A stretch of DNA of 60,000 nucleotides, from positions 156,217,293 through 156,277,292 of the forward strand of contig CM043958.1 of assembly GCA_014529385.2 (NCBI GenBank), written 5' to 3'. Origin of the DNA: Adiantum capillus-veneris (lineage: Eukaryota; Streptophyta; Polypodiopsida; Polypodiales; Pteridaceae). How positions within the stretch are numbered: position 1 is the stretch's first letter; each line of letters opens with the position of its first letter. The notes beneath the pieces were generated by a model. That model was not told the origin of the DNA. It made no database searches and saw nothing but the letters and a program-made list of their open reading frames with translations. This document shows, in pieces, positions 45,000-56,488 of the stretch. The position numbers were made by a program, and so were the translations under genes.

Positions 45000-45127
45000 A
45001 ACTCTAGTGGATTACTAAGGTATGTATTAATTAAGAGTTTTATTAGCATTAGAAAGGATGTGTGTGTGTTCTCTCTTACTCTAATCTCTCTAGTGCATTA
45101 GTAAGATTCAATTAGCTTTAGAAAGGA
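45000..45127. repeat. partial 69-bp repeat units, possible start of G1 3' LTR
   Basis: GCATTAGAAAGGATGTGTGTGT, ACTCTAATCTCTCTAGTGCA and CAATTAGCTTTAGAAAGGAT match the 38802-39219 array. The units end exactly where copia E integrase begins (45128). If the array is part of the G LTR, this is the truncated 3' LTR of G1. Confidence 0.6.
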
Positions 45128-45960
45128 TTCGTGACTTTTATTGATGATTACTTCAGGCATGCATGGGTGTATCCGCTTAAGGAAAAGTCCAAAGTGTTTA
45201 AGTGCTTCAAACAATTTCTGGCTATGGCTGAAAATGTCTCGGAGTGTACTATGGGCACCCTTCATTTCAATCAAGGGAGGGGATTATATGTCTCATGCAT
45301 TTAATGCATTTCTGGCTAGTTGTGGTATAAAACACCAATGTACAGTGCCTTATATGCCTCAGCAAAATGGTGTTGCTGAGAGGAAAAAAAGGTCACCTAC
45401 AAAAATGGCACGATGTATGGTCAAAAGTCAAGCTTTTCCGCATTCCTTTTGGCTTGAGGCCATCATGTGTGCCACTTATGTACTTAACAGGTGTCCTATG
45501 AAAGCTTTGCAGTCTATGACTCCATATGAAACATGGCATGATAGAAAGCCTTCTATTGAGCACATGCGTGTTTTTGGTTCTTTGCCATATGCTTTGTAGA
45601 AAATTGGATGATAAGGCTGTCAAATGTAATTTTGTTGGTTATAGTGCTGAAAGTTAAGGTTACAGGTTGTATTGTTTGCAAACAAAGCGTGTTCTGGTTT
45701 CACAGAATGTTGTGTTTGTGGAAGATTATGTTCAACCCTTGTTGTCATGTACTAGAGACAATAGTGTACGCTCACAAGACATTTATGACACTTTGTTACC
45801 TCTTTTCATTGGTGGAAGTTTGAATGTAAATTTAATGAGGCAAATGTACAGCCTATGGGGGTTTCTGACAATGTTACAGATCGGTCTATTATTGATGCAA
45901 ATGTACATGATGTACTTCATGAGTAAAGGGCTGAAATGAGTAGGCTAGAGGTATGCCAAA
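45128..45960 (+). pseudogene. copia family E integrase core and linker (plus copy)
   Basis: Starts inside the integrase core: TFIDDYFRHAWVYPLKEKSK, then in shifted frames HQCTVPYMPQQNGVAERKKR (catalytic Glu), FWLEAIMCATYVLNRCP and TPYETWHDRKPSIEHMRVFG. The CNFVGYS-like and VSQNVVFVED segments lead into an unaligned linker up to the RT. The gag, protease and first part of integrase are missing because the 69-bp repeat replaces them. The minus copy at 53064-53672 covers the same stretch, so both copies are truncated in integrase. Confidence 0.9.
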
Positions 45961-46179
45961 ATGGCTGGTGTATACACTGTGTGATAGTAAATTGGATGCA
46001 CCTTTGTCTAGTCACACTCGTTCAAGCTCTTGCCATGCATCTTATGCATCATATTGTTATGATTTGGTTGTGTCTAGCTTACATGATGTTGAGGAACCTC
46101 TGTCTTTTAATGAAGCACATAATTAAGAAAACTAGATGGCTGCCATGCAATTAAAATATGATGCACTTATAGAAAATGG

Positions 46180-47562
46180 CACATGAACTTTATGTTACTT
46201 GCCTCCTGGAAAAAATGCCATTGATATGAAGTGGGTTTACAAGTTGAAACGCAAGCCGGATGGTGAGATTGATCGCTATAAGGCTCGACTTGTTGTAAAG
46301 GGTTATGCACAGCAAAAAAGCATAGATTATGAAGAGACTTTTGCTCCCACTTGTCATATGACTACTGTGCATTTTCCATGTGCATTGCCAGCTCATTTTG
46401 GTAAGGATAAACATCAATCAGACATTGTTAAGGCTGACACTCATTTGGTCAAATGAGGCTTTTGTAACAGTCCAACAAAGCACATTGTATGTAAAGCGTG
46501 AGGGTGATGTACTTCTCATTGTGGTTCTTTATGTGGATGATTTGCTGATCACTGGACCAAATGAGACACATATTGTTGAATTTAAGGCTGATCTGAATGC
46601 TACTTTCAATGTAAAATATTTGGGGTTGTTGCATCATTACTTGGGTATACAATTTAAGCTGTGTACTGATGGTGGTATTGCCTTGTGTCAAAAAAGTTAC
46701 ATAGAGACATTGCTATGTAAGTTTGGACTCGAGGATTGCAAACCTATTGCCACACCCATGGAAACAGGTTTGAAATTGATTCTTCATTATGCTGGTGATC
46801 CTGCAGATGTCACTCTTTACCAAATTGTTGTTGGATGCCTCATTTACGTATGCAACACGAGGCCGGATATTCAATTTGCAATCTCACATGTCAGCAGATT
46901 CATGCATAGCCCAGGGTCTAAGCATTGGCAGGCTGTCAAGAGGATTTTTTGTTACTTGAGTGGCACTTTACATCTTGGCTTGCTTTATCCCAAGGGGGGA
47001 TCATTGCCTCCAAGTTTACATGCTTTTTCAGACTCATATTGGGCTGGTTGTTTTGACACGCGAGTGTCCACAAGTGGGTTTTGTTTCATGCCTGGCAGCT
47101 CATGCATATCATGGTTGAGCAAGAAGCAACCTACTGTGGACACTTCCACTTGTGAGGCTATGCACAAGGCAGTCTACATAGCTACGGTTGAGTGTGTATG
47201 GCTCAGACGCCTTATGGCTAATTTGGGTGTTGGACAGGACACTGTCAACACTATCTACACTGACAGTCAGTGTGCATTGGCAATTGCGAGGAGCGCAGCT
47301 TTTCATTCTTGCACAAAGCACATTGAGGTGCATTACCACTACGTCAGGGAGAGGCTCTCAGCAGCAGCAGGAGAGATCAGCTTGGCTTATGTGCCAACAC
47401 AGGACAACCTTGCAGATCTTTTTTACAAAGACATTGTCTTGTCAGATGTTCAAAGATTTCCACAAAGCTTTGGGCTTACTCCCCTTTGTAGACTGATTAT
47501 ATCCTACTTCCCTTTACTGTATGTGCCAGCTCTTGTTCACTACATCACTCCAGGGGGGGATT
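46180..47562 (+). pseudogene. copia family E RT and RNase H (plus copy)
   Basis: RT start at 46199 (AIDMKWVYKLKRKPDGEIDRYK, ARLVVKGYAQQKSIDYEETF). At 46440 about 49 codons present in the minus copy (FLNGDIFEEVYV to AWYEKDG) are missing. A long frame 46457-47490 then carries VVLYVDDLLITGPNE (intact YVDD), LGLLHHYLGIQF, CNTRPDIQFAISHVSRFM, RNase H with HAFSDSYWAGC (the second Asp of DSD is Tyr), TCEAMHKAVY, YTDSQCALAIARS and HIEVHYHYVRER, and ends with LADLFYKDI. Although the last 340 codons are uninterrupted, the RT deletion and lost residues make it inactive. Confidence 0.93.
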
Positions 47563-47790
47563 TGTTACCATACACATGTGTGGTAGTGATGTGTGTGAAC
47601 ACACTTAGGACCGCCGGGGCATTTTTTTCGTCACTAGGAGGTTTTTTCCCCCGTGTATTGTATATATGTCCATCACTCTAGGGCTATCTATCTTTCCATT
47701 GCACACTAAGTAATACACTCTATTGTGTGCCTTGAGCTTCCTTTGTCTTCTCCAAGCTATGTGTGTTTTCATGCAACCCTAATTCCAACA
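47563..47790 (+). mobile_element. 3' LTR of copia family E (plus copy)
   Basis: 228 bp from TGTTACCATACACATG to ATTCCAACA. The purine run CAGGGGGGGA at 47551-47560 precedes it by two bases. The sequence matches the minus copy at 51065-51294 throughout. Confidence 0.92.
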
Positions 47791-47791
47791 T

Positions 47792-47926
47792 GCAAGGTAA
47801 TCCTACTAACACTCCTGTGATGGTTGCTTGCTTTAGTTTAGACCAAAGGGGGAAATTTCTCTTAAGTGAATTCGGAAGAGGATATTCTGAGATCAAGTGG
47901 ATAGCCAAGAAGCATGTGTCTTGCTG
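47792..47926 (+). pseudogene. short coding-like remnant
   Basis: About 44 codons ending in TGA: TPVMVACFSLDQRGKFLL and SEFGRGYSEIKWIAKKHV. It is protein-like but unidentified. Its position directly after the copia LTR suggests the disrupted target sequence, probably the C-terminus of another element's ORF. Confidence 0.3.
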
Positions 47927-48316
47927 AGGGTCTACGACTAGATATATTTAGTTAGGATTTGTAGTATTAGTTGTATATTAGAGTAGTTTTTGGTGGTCCA
48001 ATGATTTGTAAGGTGATATAAGTGTTTGCTAGTCCGTGTGTGGCAGTGAAGCGTTTTTCTACTCATAAACGAAAAACCCCATATGATGAGTAGGAGTAGC
48101 TTTAGGTAAGTGATCTGATTTTGATCTAGAGCTATTCACCACTTGTTTATTTGTTGAAGTGTTTGTTTGCATTTAAAATCACAAAAAAGTTTGATTTTAG
48201 AAATGCAATAAACAGGTTTGTGTTGACAGTTTTTTCATGACTGATTGATGATGTGCGGATAAGAAGAGGGCATTTGCTAGAGTTCTGTGAAGAAAAATTA
48301 AAATTATGCAAACTTG
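47927..48316. other. no gene recognised
   Basis: AT-rich noncoding sequence leading into the dyad array. Nothing supported. Confidence 0.4.
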
Positions 48317-49518
48317 GACATCATACATGATGTCTCAAGAGGCATTTGGAGACCAAATGTGACTGCACCAGAGTGTTCAAAAGGGGTGTTTTATCCTAAG
48401 TACACCTTGAGACTAGGGTTTTGACAACCCTTGGTACTCAAAAGACAAAAGACGAAGTGTTGGAAATAGAAAAAAGAGAAACTTGTGATTCTAAGAATAT
48501 TTTTGCATGAAAACTGGTAGAAATGCTTGAAACATCAATAGACATCGCCTATGATGTTTGAAGGGTAGTTATGGCAGCAAGAATTAATTTTTTGACTTTA
48601 CACCCCTATTTTGCATATTGTGTTGATCACATACACCAAATTTCATTTCATTTGGGCATATAGATTGAGAATTGAGGGGATTTTAATCTTTTAGGGAATT
48701 TCCTTGTCAAAAAGTGGTTATTTTGTGCAATTTTGATGTCCAAAATATGTTGTGAGCGTTCTTGTAGTACATATCAAGGAGCAGCTGAGGTAGAAACAGA
48801 ATTCCAATTTGACCAGTTACACATCATACGCTTATGATGTCTAAAGGGCAATTTTAGGGACCAAAGTTGGCATCAGAGCATACCAGGGTGTTTAGCACCT
48901 CAAAACAAGCTTAGAGACCAAGTTTCATTTGATTTGGAGTACATAGACATCATACGGGTATGATGTTTCAAGTCAAGATCTGAAAGTCCATTTGCACTTC
49001 TAACCACACAAGAGGTTTGGAAATGATGATTTAAGCTTGTTTGCAAAATTTCATCTCATTTGGACACATATCTTTGAATTTAAGAAGATTTTTGCAAATC
49101 CAAAAAGGTAAAAGTAAAAAGTGGTGATTTTGTACATTTTTGACATCCAAAATTTTTTGTGAGCTCATATTCTTTCCATACTCATCAAGGAGCACCTTGG
49201 GTAGAAGCAAAAGTGAAATCTGAGCCAAAAGATATCATACACGTATGAAGACTTTTAGGCCAGATTTGGGTCAAATCAAACATCTGAGTATACCCTAGTG
49301 CCCTAAAGCATAAAAGAAGTCCCTAGCCAAAATTTCATTGCATTTGTAGCACATTTGGGCTAAAAAGTGCCAAAAGACGAAAATGCTTGTATTGACCATA
49401 ACTTGCAAAAAAAGTGTTGAAATTTAATTCTGAAAGTTGTTGAGAGTTGTTTTAGTGATAAAGAGTCTTTGGGATAAAAGTCGTTTCATTTTCCACAAAA
49501 GACATCATACTATGTTCT
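48317..49518. repeat. degenerate tandem array with palindromic dyads
   Basis: Dyads at 48317-48334, 48541-48559, 48821-48842, 48945-48968, 49230-49252 and 49501-49518. The best ones have arms ACATCATA/TATGATGT and AGACATCATAC/GTATGATGT. Several spacings are 271-285 bp. Intervening sequence has related phrases such as AATTTCATCTCATTTGGACA. It is a diverged relative of the 13780-14720 array, lying about 220 bp before the A2 gag. Confidence 0.8.
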
Positions 49519-49737
49519 AAAAGTGACAATTTTGAACATAGTTTTGATGTTTTCGTAACCAAAGCACTAGAACACATTAAAATAAGACTTCTTACATCAA
49601 GCCCAAATATAATATCTACTTCAAATTCAAACTCAGCTTATACAAGCTCCAAGATCCCAACGATAAAGGAACATCCACCCATAATAAATCGTCCAAACTG
49701 GCCATTAATAAAGACCAATTTTGTTGAGAGAGTTTGG

Positions 49738-51064
49738 ATGACAGATCAAGAGAGTGAAGGAATGTGTAGATACATTGACGGTAGTAAGGTCAACCTTTAT
49801 AGGTGCTCAGAGCCATACCCAAAAAAGCCGATGGGTTACAAGCTCTTATATGTCTATAGATACGGAGTCAACTGTCAATGGAAATCTATAGTTGTTGACA
49901 AGTATGGACAAGAATACAAAGTTGTAGAAAGCACAAACCCACAGATTTCATTAGAAATAGGTGGATATTTGGTCAATGAAGGACTGCAAATACCTCCACC
50001 AAACACAAAAGTTCCTATGAGAATTCCAAAAGGAAGCCACCTGGATTCCCTCCTAGAGCGATAATGAGAGAAGGATGGGAGATTCTATGGTTAGGAGTCT
50101 ATGGTTAGACTTGTAGATAATCGATGAGTTAGACCGTCCCAAGTCCAAAAATGGGTAAACAGGAAAAACTCTAAAGATAGAGATCCAAGAGATCATGTAA
50201 CAGCTTTCAAAAGAGTAATTAGAGCAGCAGATGTTTTAGATTTTGCGACACAGTTTTCGGGATTTGAACAGACTCCAGAAGATGGTGTGGATACATGGTT
50301 CAATTCAGTGGAAAGACGTGATTTTGAGACTCTCAATGAGCTGCTTAAAGAATTCATTCGAAGAATTCTCATAGAAAGGAATAGCTCATAATGCAGTCTC
50401 ACAAATTCAAAGATTCAAGTGGAAAGAGGCTGAATCAGTACACAAAGCGGCATTACGGCTCAAGAGATAGTCAAGTTATGTGCAAGAGTGAAACTACCGA
50501 TGCAACACAATTGACGTTGATCTTTGTCCAAGGAATGAGACATGCAGGTCTTTAGAAGGATCTCCATATGATAAGAATTTGATACTAAATGAATTGATCA
50601 AAGAAGCTCTTTATCTAGTGGATAATTGTGAGGAATATAAAGAAAAGGTTTGTAGGAGTCAAGAGGATGACACATCATCTCAGCACAGTAATTCATAGCG
50701 GCACCTATCGATCAATAAAAGTTTATTGATGAAATGGTCAAGAGGTTAACTCCTCTTGTAAAGTTTGATATGGGGGAGCCTAACTAGTACAAAATTGAGA
50801 GGAAATGGGCAAACCATACGAGGGAAGAGTGCTACTATAGCATGGAATATGCTAGGAAGAGGTATGTACAACCTATTCCAGTAGCACCTACTCCACCTAG
50901 TAACGTTACAAGGAATGCGCCAGGTCCAGTAGGAGTTTCAAAGCCACAGCTGTCCTAGGACAACAACCTCCACTACCAGGTGCTAGAATGCTAGTAGACA
51001 TGAGATACGCGTCGATGATGGAATCATCTAATAAAGAAGCGCTAGTACCAACTACAATGTATTA
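49738..51064 (+). pseudogene. A2 gag, decayed
   Basis: Open frame 49738-50064 with a basic/aromatic start (MTDQESEGMCRYIDGSKV, YKLLYVYRYGVNCQWKSI), then in shifted frames a gag-like middle: DFATQFSGFEQTPEDGVDTW, FETLNELLKEFIRRIL, FKWKEAESVHKAALRLK. A damaged zinc-knuckle-like ending NHTREECYY near 50815 keeps the H-x4-C half. The Pro-rich tail VAPTPPSN follows. The sequence is interrupted at 51064 by copia E and resumes at 53673 with the part equivalent to A1 5561-5800. Gag would coat the RNA in virus-like particles. The first ORF could also be a separate 5' ORF. Confidence 0.6.
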
Positions 51065-51294
51065 TGTTGGAATTAGGGTTGTAGGAAAACACACACTGTT
51101 GCTTGGAGAAGACGAAGTAAGCTCAAGGCACACAATAGAGAGTGTATTACTTAGTATGCAATGGAAAGATAGATAGCCCTAGAGTGATGGGTGTATCTAC
51201 AATGCACGGGGAAAAACACCTCCTAAAGAGGGAAAAAATACCCTGGCGGTCCTAGTGTGTTCACATACATCACTACCACATGTATATGGTAACA
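51065..51294 (-). mobile_element. 3' LTR of copia family E (minus copy)
   Basis: 230 bp; on the plus strand TGTTGGAATTAGG to ATGGTAACA. On minus the polypurine run CAGGGGGGATT precedes the LTR start. Matches 47563-47790. The bases just outside are TATTA; the partner duplication on the other side is not found because the element is 5'-truncated. Confidence 0.92.
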
Positions 51295-51299
51295 AATCC

Positions 51300-53672
51300 C
51301 CCCTGAGTGATGCGATGAACAAGAGCTGGCACATGAGTAAAGGGAAGTGTCATGCATGTGAGGACATAATCATTCCACAAAGGGGAGTAAGCCCAAAGCT
51401 TTGTGGAAAGCTTCAAGCTTCTCACGAGACAATGCCTTTTTGAAAAGATTTGCAAGGTTTTCATGTGTTGGCACATAAGCCAAGCTGATCTCTCATGCTG
51501 AGAGCCTCTCCCTGACATAGTGGTAATGCACCTCAATGTGCTTTGTGCGAGCATAAAAAACTGGGTTCCTCACAACTGCCAATGTGCTCTGATTGTCAGT
51601 TTGGATAGTGTTGGCAGTGTCATGTCCAACACCCAAACCAACCATAAGGGGTATGAGCCATACACACTCAACCGTAGCTGTGAAGACTGCCCTGTACTCA
51701 GCCTCACAGCTAGAAGTGGACACAATAGGTTTCTTCTTGCTCAACTATGATCAACATGAACTACCAAGCATGAAACAAAAACCACTTGTGGACACTTGTG
51801 TGTCAAAACAACCAACCCCATCTGAGTCCGAAAAAGCATGTAAGTTTGGCAGCAATGATCGCCCCTTGGGATAAAACAAGCCAAGATGTAAAGTGCCACT
51901 AAGGTAGCGGAAAATCCTCTTGACATCCTGCCAATTCTTAGACCTTGTGTTATGCATAAATTTGTTGACCTATGAGACTGCAAATTGAATATCTGGCCTC
52001 GTGTTGCATACATAAATAAGGTAGTCAATAGCAGTTTGGTAAAGAGTGACATCAACAGAATCACCAGCATCATGTAGACTTAACTTCAAAACTGTTTCCA
52101 TGGGAGTGGCAATATGTTTGCAATCCTCAAGTCCAAACTTACATAGCAATGTCTCTATGTAACTTTTCTGACACAAGGCAATACCGCCATCACACTACTT
52201 AAATTGTATGCCCAAGTAATGATGCAACAACCCCAAATCTTTCATCTTGAAAGTAGCATTCAAATCAGCCTTAAATTCAGCAGTATGTGCCTCATTGGGA
52301 CCAGTGATCAGTAAATCATCCACGTAAAGAACAACAATGAGAAGTACATCGTCCTCACGCTTGACATACAATGTGCTTTCTGTTGGACTGTTACAAAAGC
52401 CTTGTTTGACCAAATGAGTGCCATCTTTTTCATACCAAGCACAAGGAGATTGCTTCAACCCATACAAAGCTTTCTTACATCTGCACACTTTGTCCTCTTG
52501 TCCTTTCTTGACAAAACCACGAGGCTGCATTACATAAACTTCCTCAAATATGTCACCATTCAAGAAAGCAGTAACAATGTCTGATTGATCTACATCCCAA
52601 TCAAAATGAGCTGCCGATGCACATAGAAAATTCACAGTAGTCATACAACAAGTGGGAGCAAAAGTCTCTTCATAATCTATGCCTTTTTGCTGTGCATAAC
52701 CCTTTGCAACAAGTCAAAGCTTATGGCGATCAATCTCACCATCTGCCTTGCATTTCAACTTGTAAACCCAGTTTGTACCAATGGCCTTTTTTCCATGTGG
52801 CAAATCACATAAAGTCCATGTGTCATTTTCTATAAGTGCATCATAATTCTGATTGCATGGCAGTCATCCAATTTTTTGAATTTTGTGCTTCATCAAAAGA
52901 CAGAGGTTCCTCAACATCATGTAAGCTAGACACAGCCAAACAAAGCATAACAATCTGATGCATAAGATGCATGGCCAGAGCCTGAACGAGTACGACTAGA
53001 CAAAGGTGCATCCAATTTACTGTCACGCAATGTATGCACCAACCATTTTGGCATACCTCTAGCCTATTCATTTTCAGCCCTTTCCTCATCAAGTACATCA
53101 TGTACATGTGCATCAGTAATAGGCTGATCTATAACATTTTCGGAAACCCCCAAAGGCGATACATTTGCCTCATTGGAAATTACATTCAAACTTCCACCAC
53201 TAAAAAGAGGCAACAAAGTGTCATAAATGTCATGTGAGCTTACATTATTGTGTCTAGTACATGACAGCAAGGGCTGAACAGAATCTTCCACAAACACTTC
53301 ATCCCGTGAAACCAGAATACGCTTTGTTTGCGGATGATACAACCTGTAACCTTTGCTTTTAGCACCATAACCAACAAAAATACATTTGACAGCCTTATCA
53401 TCCAATTTCCTACGATGTGTTTATGGCACCAAAGCATATGCCAAACAACCAAAAACACGAACTGCTCAATAGAAGGCTTTCTATCATGCCATGCTTCATA
53501 TGGAGTAATAGACTGCAAAGCTTTCGTAGGACACCTGTTAAGTACATAAGCGGCACACATGATGGCCTCAAGCCAAAAAGAATGCGGCAAAGCTTTAATT
53601 TTGACCATACATCATGCCATTTCCGTAAGTGACCTATCTTTCCTCTCAGTAACACCATTTTGTTGAGGATGT
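51300..53672 (-). pseudogene. copia family E integrase, RT and RNase H (minus copy)
   Basis: On minus from high to low: integrase end (53240-53672) with QQNGV, FWLEAIMCAAYVLNRCP and TPYEAWHDRKPS; linker (53064-53405) with AVKCIFVGYGAKSKGYRLYH and RILVSRDEVFVED; RT (52195-52644) with [34 protein letters not shown] and VLYVDDLLITGPNE; connection (51970-52176) with CQKSYIETLLCKFGLEDCK; RNase H (51493-51957) with SDSDGVGCF, SSCEAEYRAVF, QTDNQSTLAVVRN and HIEVHYHYVRER. It keeps the RT segment lost from the plus copy. Truncated at the 5' side in integrase, where A2 resumes. It lies inside the A2 gag. Confidence 0.93.
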
Positions 53673-55450
53673 GATCCTTATCCCACCTACACCAATAATC
53701 CCACCAAATCAGGAACATGTAGAGCTAGATTCCAATCACGAGCATGGACCAAAGCTCAAGGACCCAACATTAGAACCAAGGATAGTGTTGAATACCATGG
53801 ATAACTCTTCTAAGGGATTTCACCTAGCTATACCTAAGAGTTATAAAGAAATAGATGGTCTTGACAAACTGTGGAAACAAGCTAGAGAGGCCAATGAAGC
53901 GAGTGAGCTAAGCAGATGATTAAACCAGACTGGTGATGGAAGTGGAGTGTTTCTTCCACCAATAGAGGAATTTAAGGTTGGATCTCAAGTGAATCTAGAA
54001 GTACAATTGTATCGGGGAGACAAAGGATCTGTACACTCTATGGACATTTAATCCCATTCGCTAAGAACACTACCATCCTATACAAGGGAGAACAAGGCCA
54101 AGTGAGATGTTATTGCAGCCCCATCACAGAGAGACTGTCTTCCAACAAGGTCATCGATTCAAAACGGTTAACAGATATTCTATCTATCCCAGTCACTTGT
54201 ACGATAACGTTAGTTGAGTTGCTCAGAATAAGACCAAACATGTGGAATACTATGGGTAAGTGTCTAGAGAAATTTGGTGCAAAAGACCCAACAACTCAAA
54301 TACAAGAAGGGATCAAAGAGCTTGAAATGCCTCACCTAAACACTAGGCCAGTGCCATTAAACAAGGTAGATGAGTATTGTGAAGGTGCAAATGGGAAGAC
54401 CACTCTTCTTGTGGAATTCCAAGGTGTAAAAACCATAGGCAATCCTTCATAGTGGAGCTGGTGTTGCCATTGCATCAAAAGAGATCTGGAAACAATGGGA
54501 AAAAACCAGCAGTCAGGGCTACCAGGATGAAACTACATCTTGTAGACGGACACATGGAAAAGCCCCTACGACTGCTAGAAAAAGTAGTCATTACTTCTTG
54601 TGGCCTTGAATCTCGGGTAGGTCACTTAATATTGAATATCACGCGAGTGCAGCAGAACAGGGTTTTTTTTTCTCCCATTTTCACATACAAAAGGGTATTG
54701 AAAAATGGAATTGGGGAAAAAATTTACAGATTGAATAAAAAAAGGGTATATTTTATGGGTTAAAAATTCACAGATAAGGAGTATTAGAAATAGTCCTTGA
54801 AAGCACATTATATACACAATTTATACATAGAGACCCCCCCCCCCCCCCCCGAGCATTGAATATAAGCATATGTTTGCTATTGTTGACTTTGGCAAAAAGA
54901 ACAACCATGACATCATTCTAGGAAGACTATTCATGTGATAATTGAAAATGGTCCAAGATTGGGGTTATGACCATATCTACCTGAGACATATGGAAACCAT
55001 GATGCGATCAAATCCTAAGGACCATAGTTACAAGGACGCGAATCTAGCCCCTATGGAGGAGTTTGATTTTGCTACGATAGTAGGATCAAGACTTCCAACA
55101 TGGTTGGGTAAGCCTAAAGAACTATGGATGTGTGGAGCTTCACAATGTGGTATCTTGAAACAAGAGGCGTGTATTTTAGAGAGGGCGATCAAAGATACTG
55201 ATTATATCCTAGAACAGCATTAGAGCCACTATAATGGGAACACATCTTGACTACTCTAGATGTGTGTGCTATTCAAGATGGTCCCACAACAATTTTTTGT
55301 GATAAAGATGGCTTTGATGTCATTCCTTACTTTGCAGTGAGTGTGATCCAGGAAAATGAAGAGAACTAAGCATCAACAAGTTCTCAAAATGAAGAGCAAA
55401 CAAAGGAATGTCGCGAATCAGAAGACGAAGAAGAAGGTAATTTCTATGAC
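53673..55450 (+). pseudogene. A2 gag end and protease region, interrupted
   Basis: Continuation of A2. GLDKLWKQAREANEAS (about 53858) and CTITLVELLRIRPNMW, NTRPVPLNK match A1. The protease active site near 54451 reads HSGAGVAIASKEIW, so the catalytic Asp codon has become His. The coding sequence is then split at 54612-54855 by the poly(C)-ended element and resumes with FAIVDFGKKNNHDIILGR. Downstream ELWMCGASQCGIL and a Glu-rich linker match A1 6690-7000. Several frameshifts. It follows the A1 domain order as far as the linker. Confidence 0.88.
54612..54855 (+). mobile_element. short element ending in poly(C), with 6-bp target duplication (copy 2)
   Basis: Begins CTCGGGTAGG and ends with 17 consecutive C (54834-54850) followed by GAG, so the termini CTCGGG and CCCGAG are inverted repeats. 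TTGAAT flanks it on both sides (54606-54611 and 54856-54861). Removing it restores the reading between CGLE and YKHMFAIVDF-like codons of the A protease, as in uninterrupted A1. About 244 bp, no coding capacity. The reverse complement occurs at 20729-20946. Confidence 0.88.
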
Positions 55451-56488
55451 TCCGTGAACACTTGGAGCTTCAAGAAGATGCCAACAACAAAAATCCGAAC
55501 AACCCAGCAGGTGACATGAACGACACTTTAACTAATGCACGGTTTTATGATTGTCTATATCAAAGACCCAGGAACCAATGTCACCACTACAAGAATAAAG
55601 TGCATCAAACGTGGATTCCAAAATACTCGATGGTGATGCAATTGCAACAAACATCCTCACATGTGTCTCCTATACAGGAAGAAATGACTCAGCAAAGAAG
55701 AACACAACCATGTCAACAAGCTAACAACACTCTAATCAAGTGGCTAGAACAGTCATTCTAGAAACAGCAATCCAAGAGCAAAGAGATAGTAACTTTCCAT
55801 ATCCAGCCAAACCACCAAGGGAAAGTGCCAAAATTCAACCTTGTTGAGGATAGTAGAGACAGTGATGATTCTTATGACATCCCCTACCAAGAACTCATGG
55901 CATCACCCTCACTAGTTGCTTCTATAACAACCATGGAAGGCCAAAGGCAAAGAACAACAAGTTAGAGCCAAAAAGTTTGACAAATTTTGGATACCAAAGA
56001 GCCAACTCGGCCAAAAGCAAGTATGGATCAAGAAGATGAAGATCTCTGATGAAAAATCACAAGATCCAACACCAAAAGGAAACCAGTCAAAGTATGCAAG
56101 AACCGCTAAAATAATCACAAAGTCACAAGCTTGCGCAACTCAAATTTGGGTTCCAAAGAAGTTGACTCAAGCACAAAGAGGTCAAGAGTTTATTTGGATT
56201 CCACAACGAGTAAAGTATCAACTCCCAAAGTCTGAATCTCGTCCTGAACCAAGCATGCAAGGATTGAAGCAAATATCATTGCTGACTCACACAAAGACAA
56301 AGTGGATCCCAAAGAAGTCTCTTCAAACACAAACAAAGCAGGGACAAGTATGGATTCCCAAACAAGCATCATCAACAAAACAGCCAGTAATCACAAAGAA
56401 GTGGGTCCCAAAGGAAACCAATAAAAATATTTTCACCGCATCGCCGCTTGAAATTTTTCAATTCCTCCTATGGTTACAGTATAGTTAA
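55451..56488 (+). pseudogene. A2 ORF3: W-(I/V)-P-K repeat protein
   Basis: After the linker, RT, RNase H and integrase are absent, and the sequence goes directly into the ORF3 tail. The frame carries HQTWIPKY (near 55608), then KFWIPKS, KQVWIKK, TQIWVPKK, FIWIPQR, TKWIPKK, QVWIPKQ and KKWVPKE up to about 56410. Spacing is irregular (about 10-35 residues), with Lys/Gln/Thr/Ser-rich linkers. The stretch FHIQPNHQGKVPKF near 55800 is unmatched in A1. The protease-like part of A1 ORF3 is not visible, so the deletion took it too. Trp-containing repeats with basic surroundings could bind nucleic acid or a partner protein; function unknown. Confidence 0.7.
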
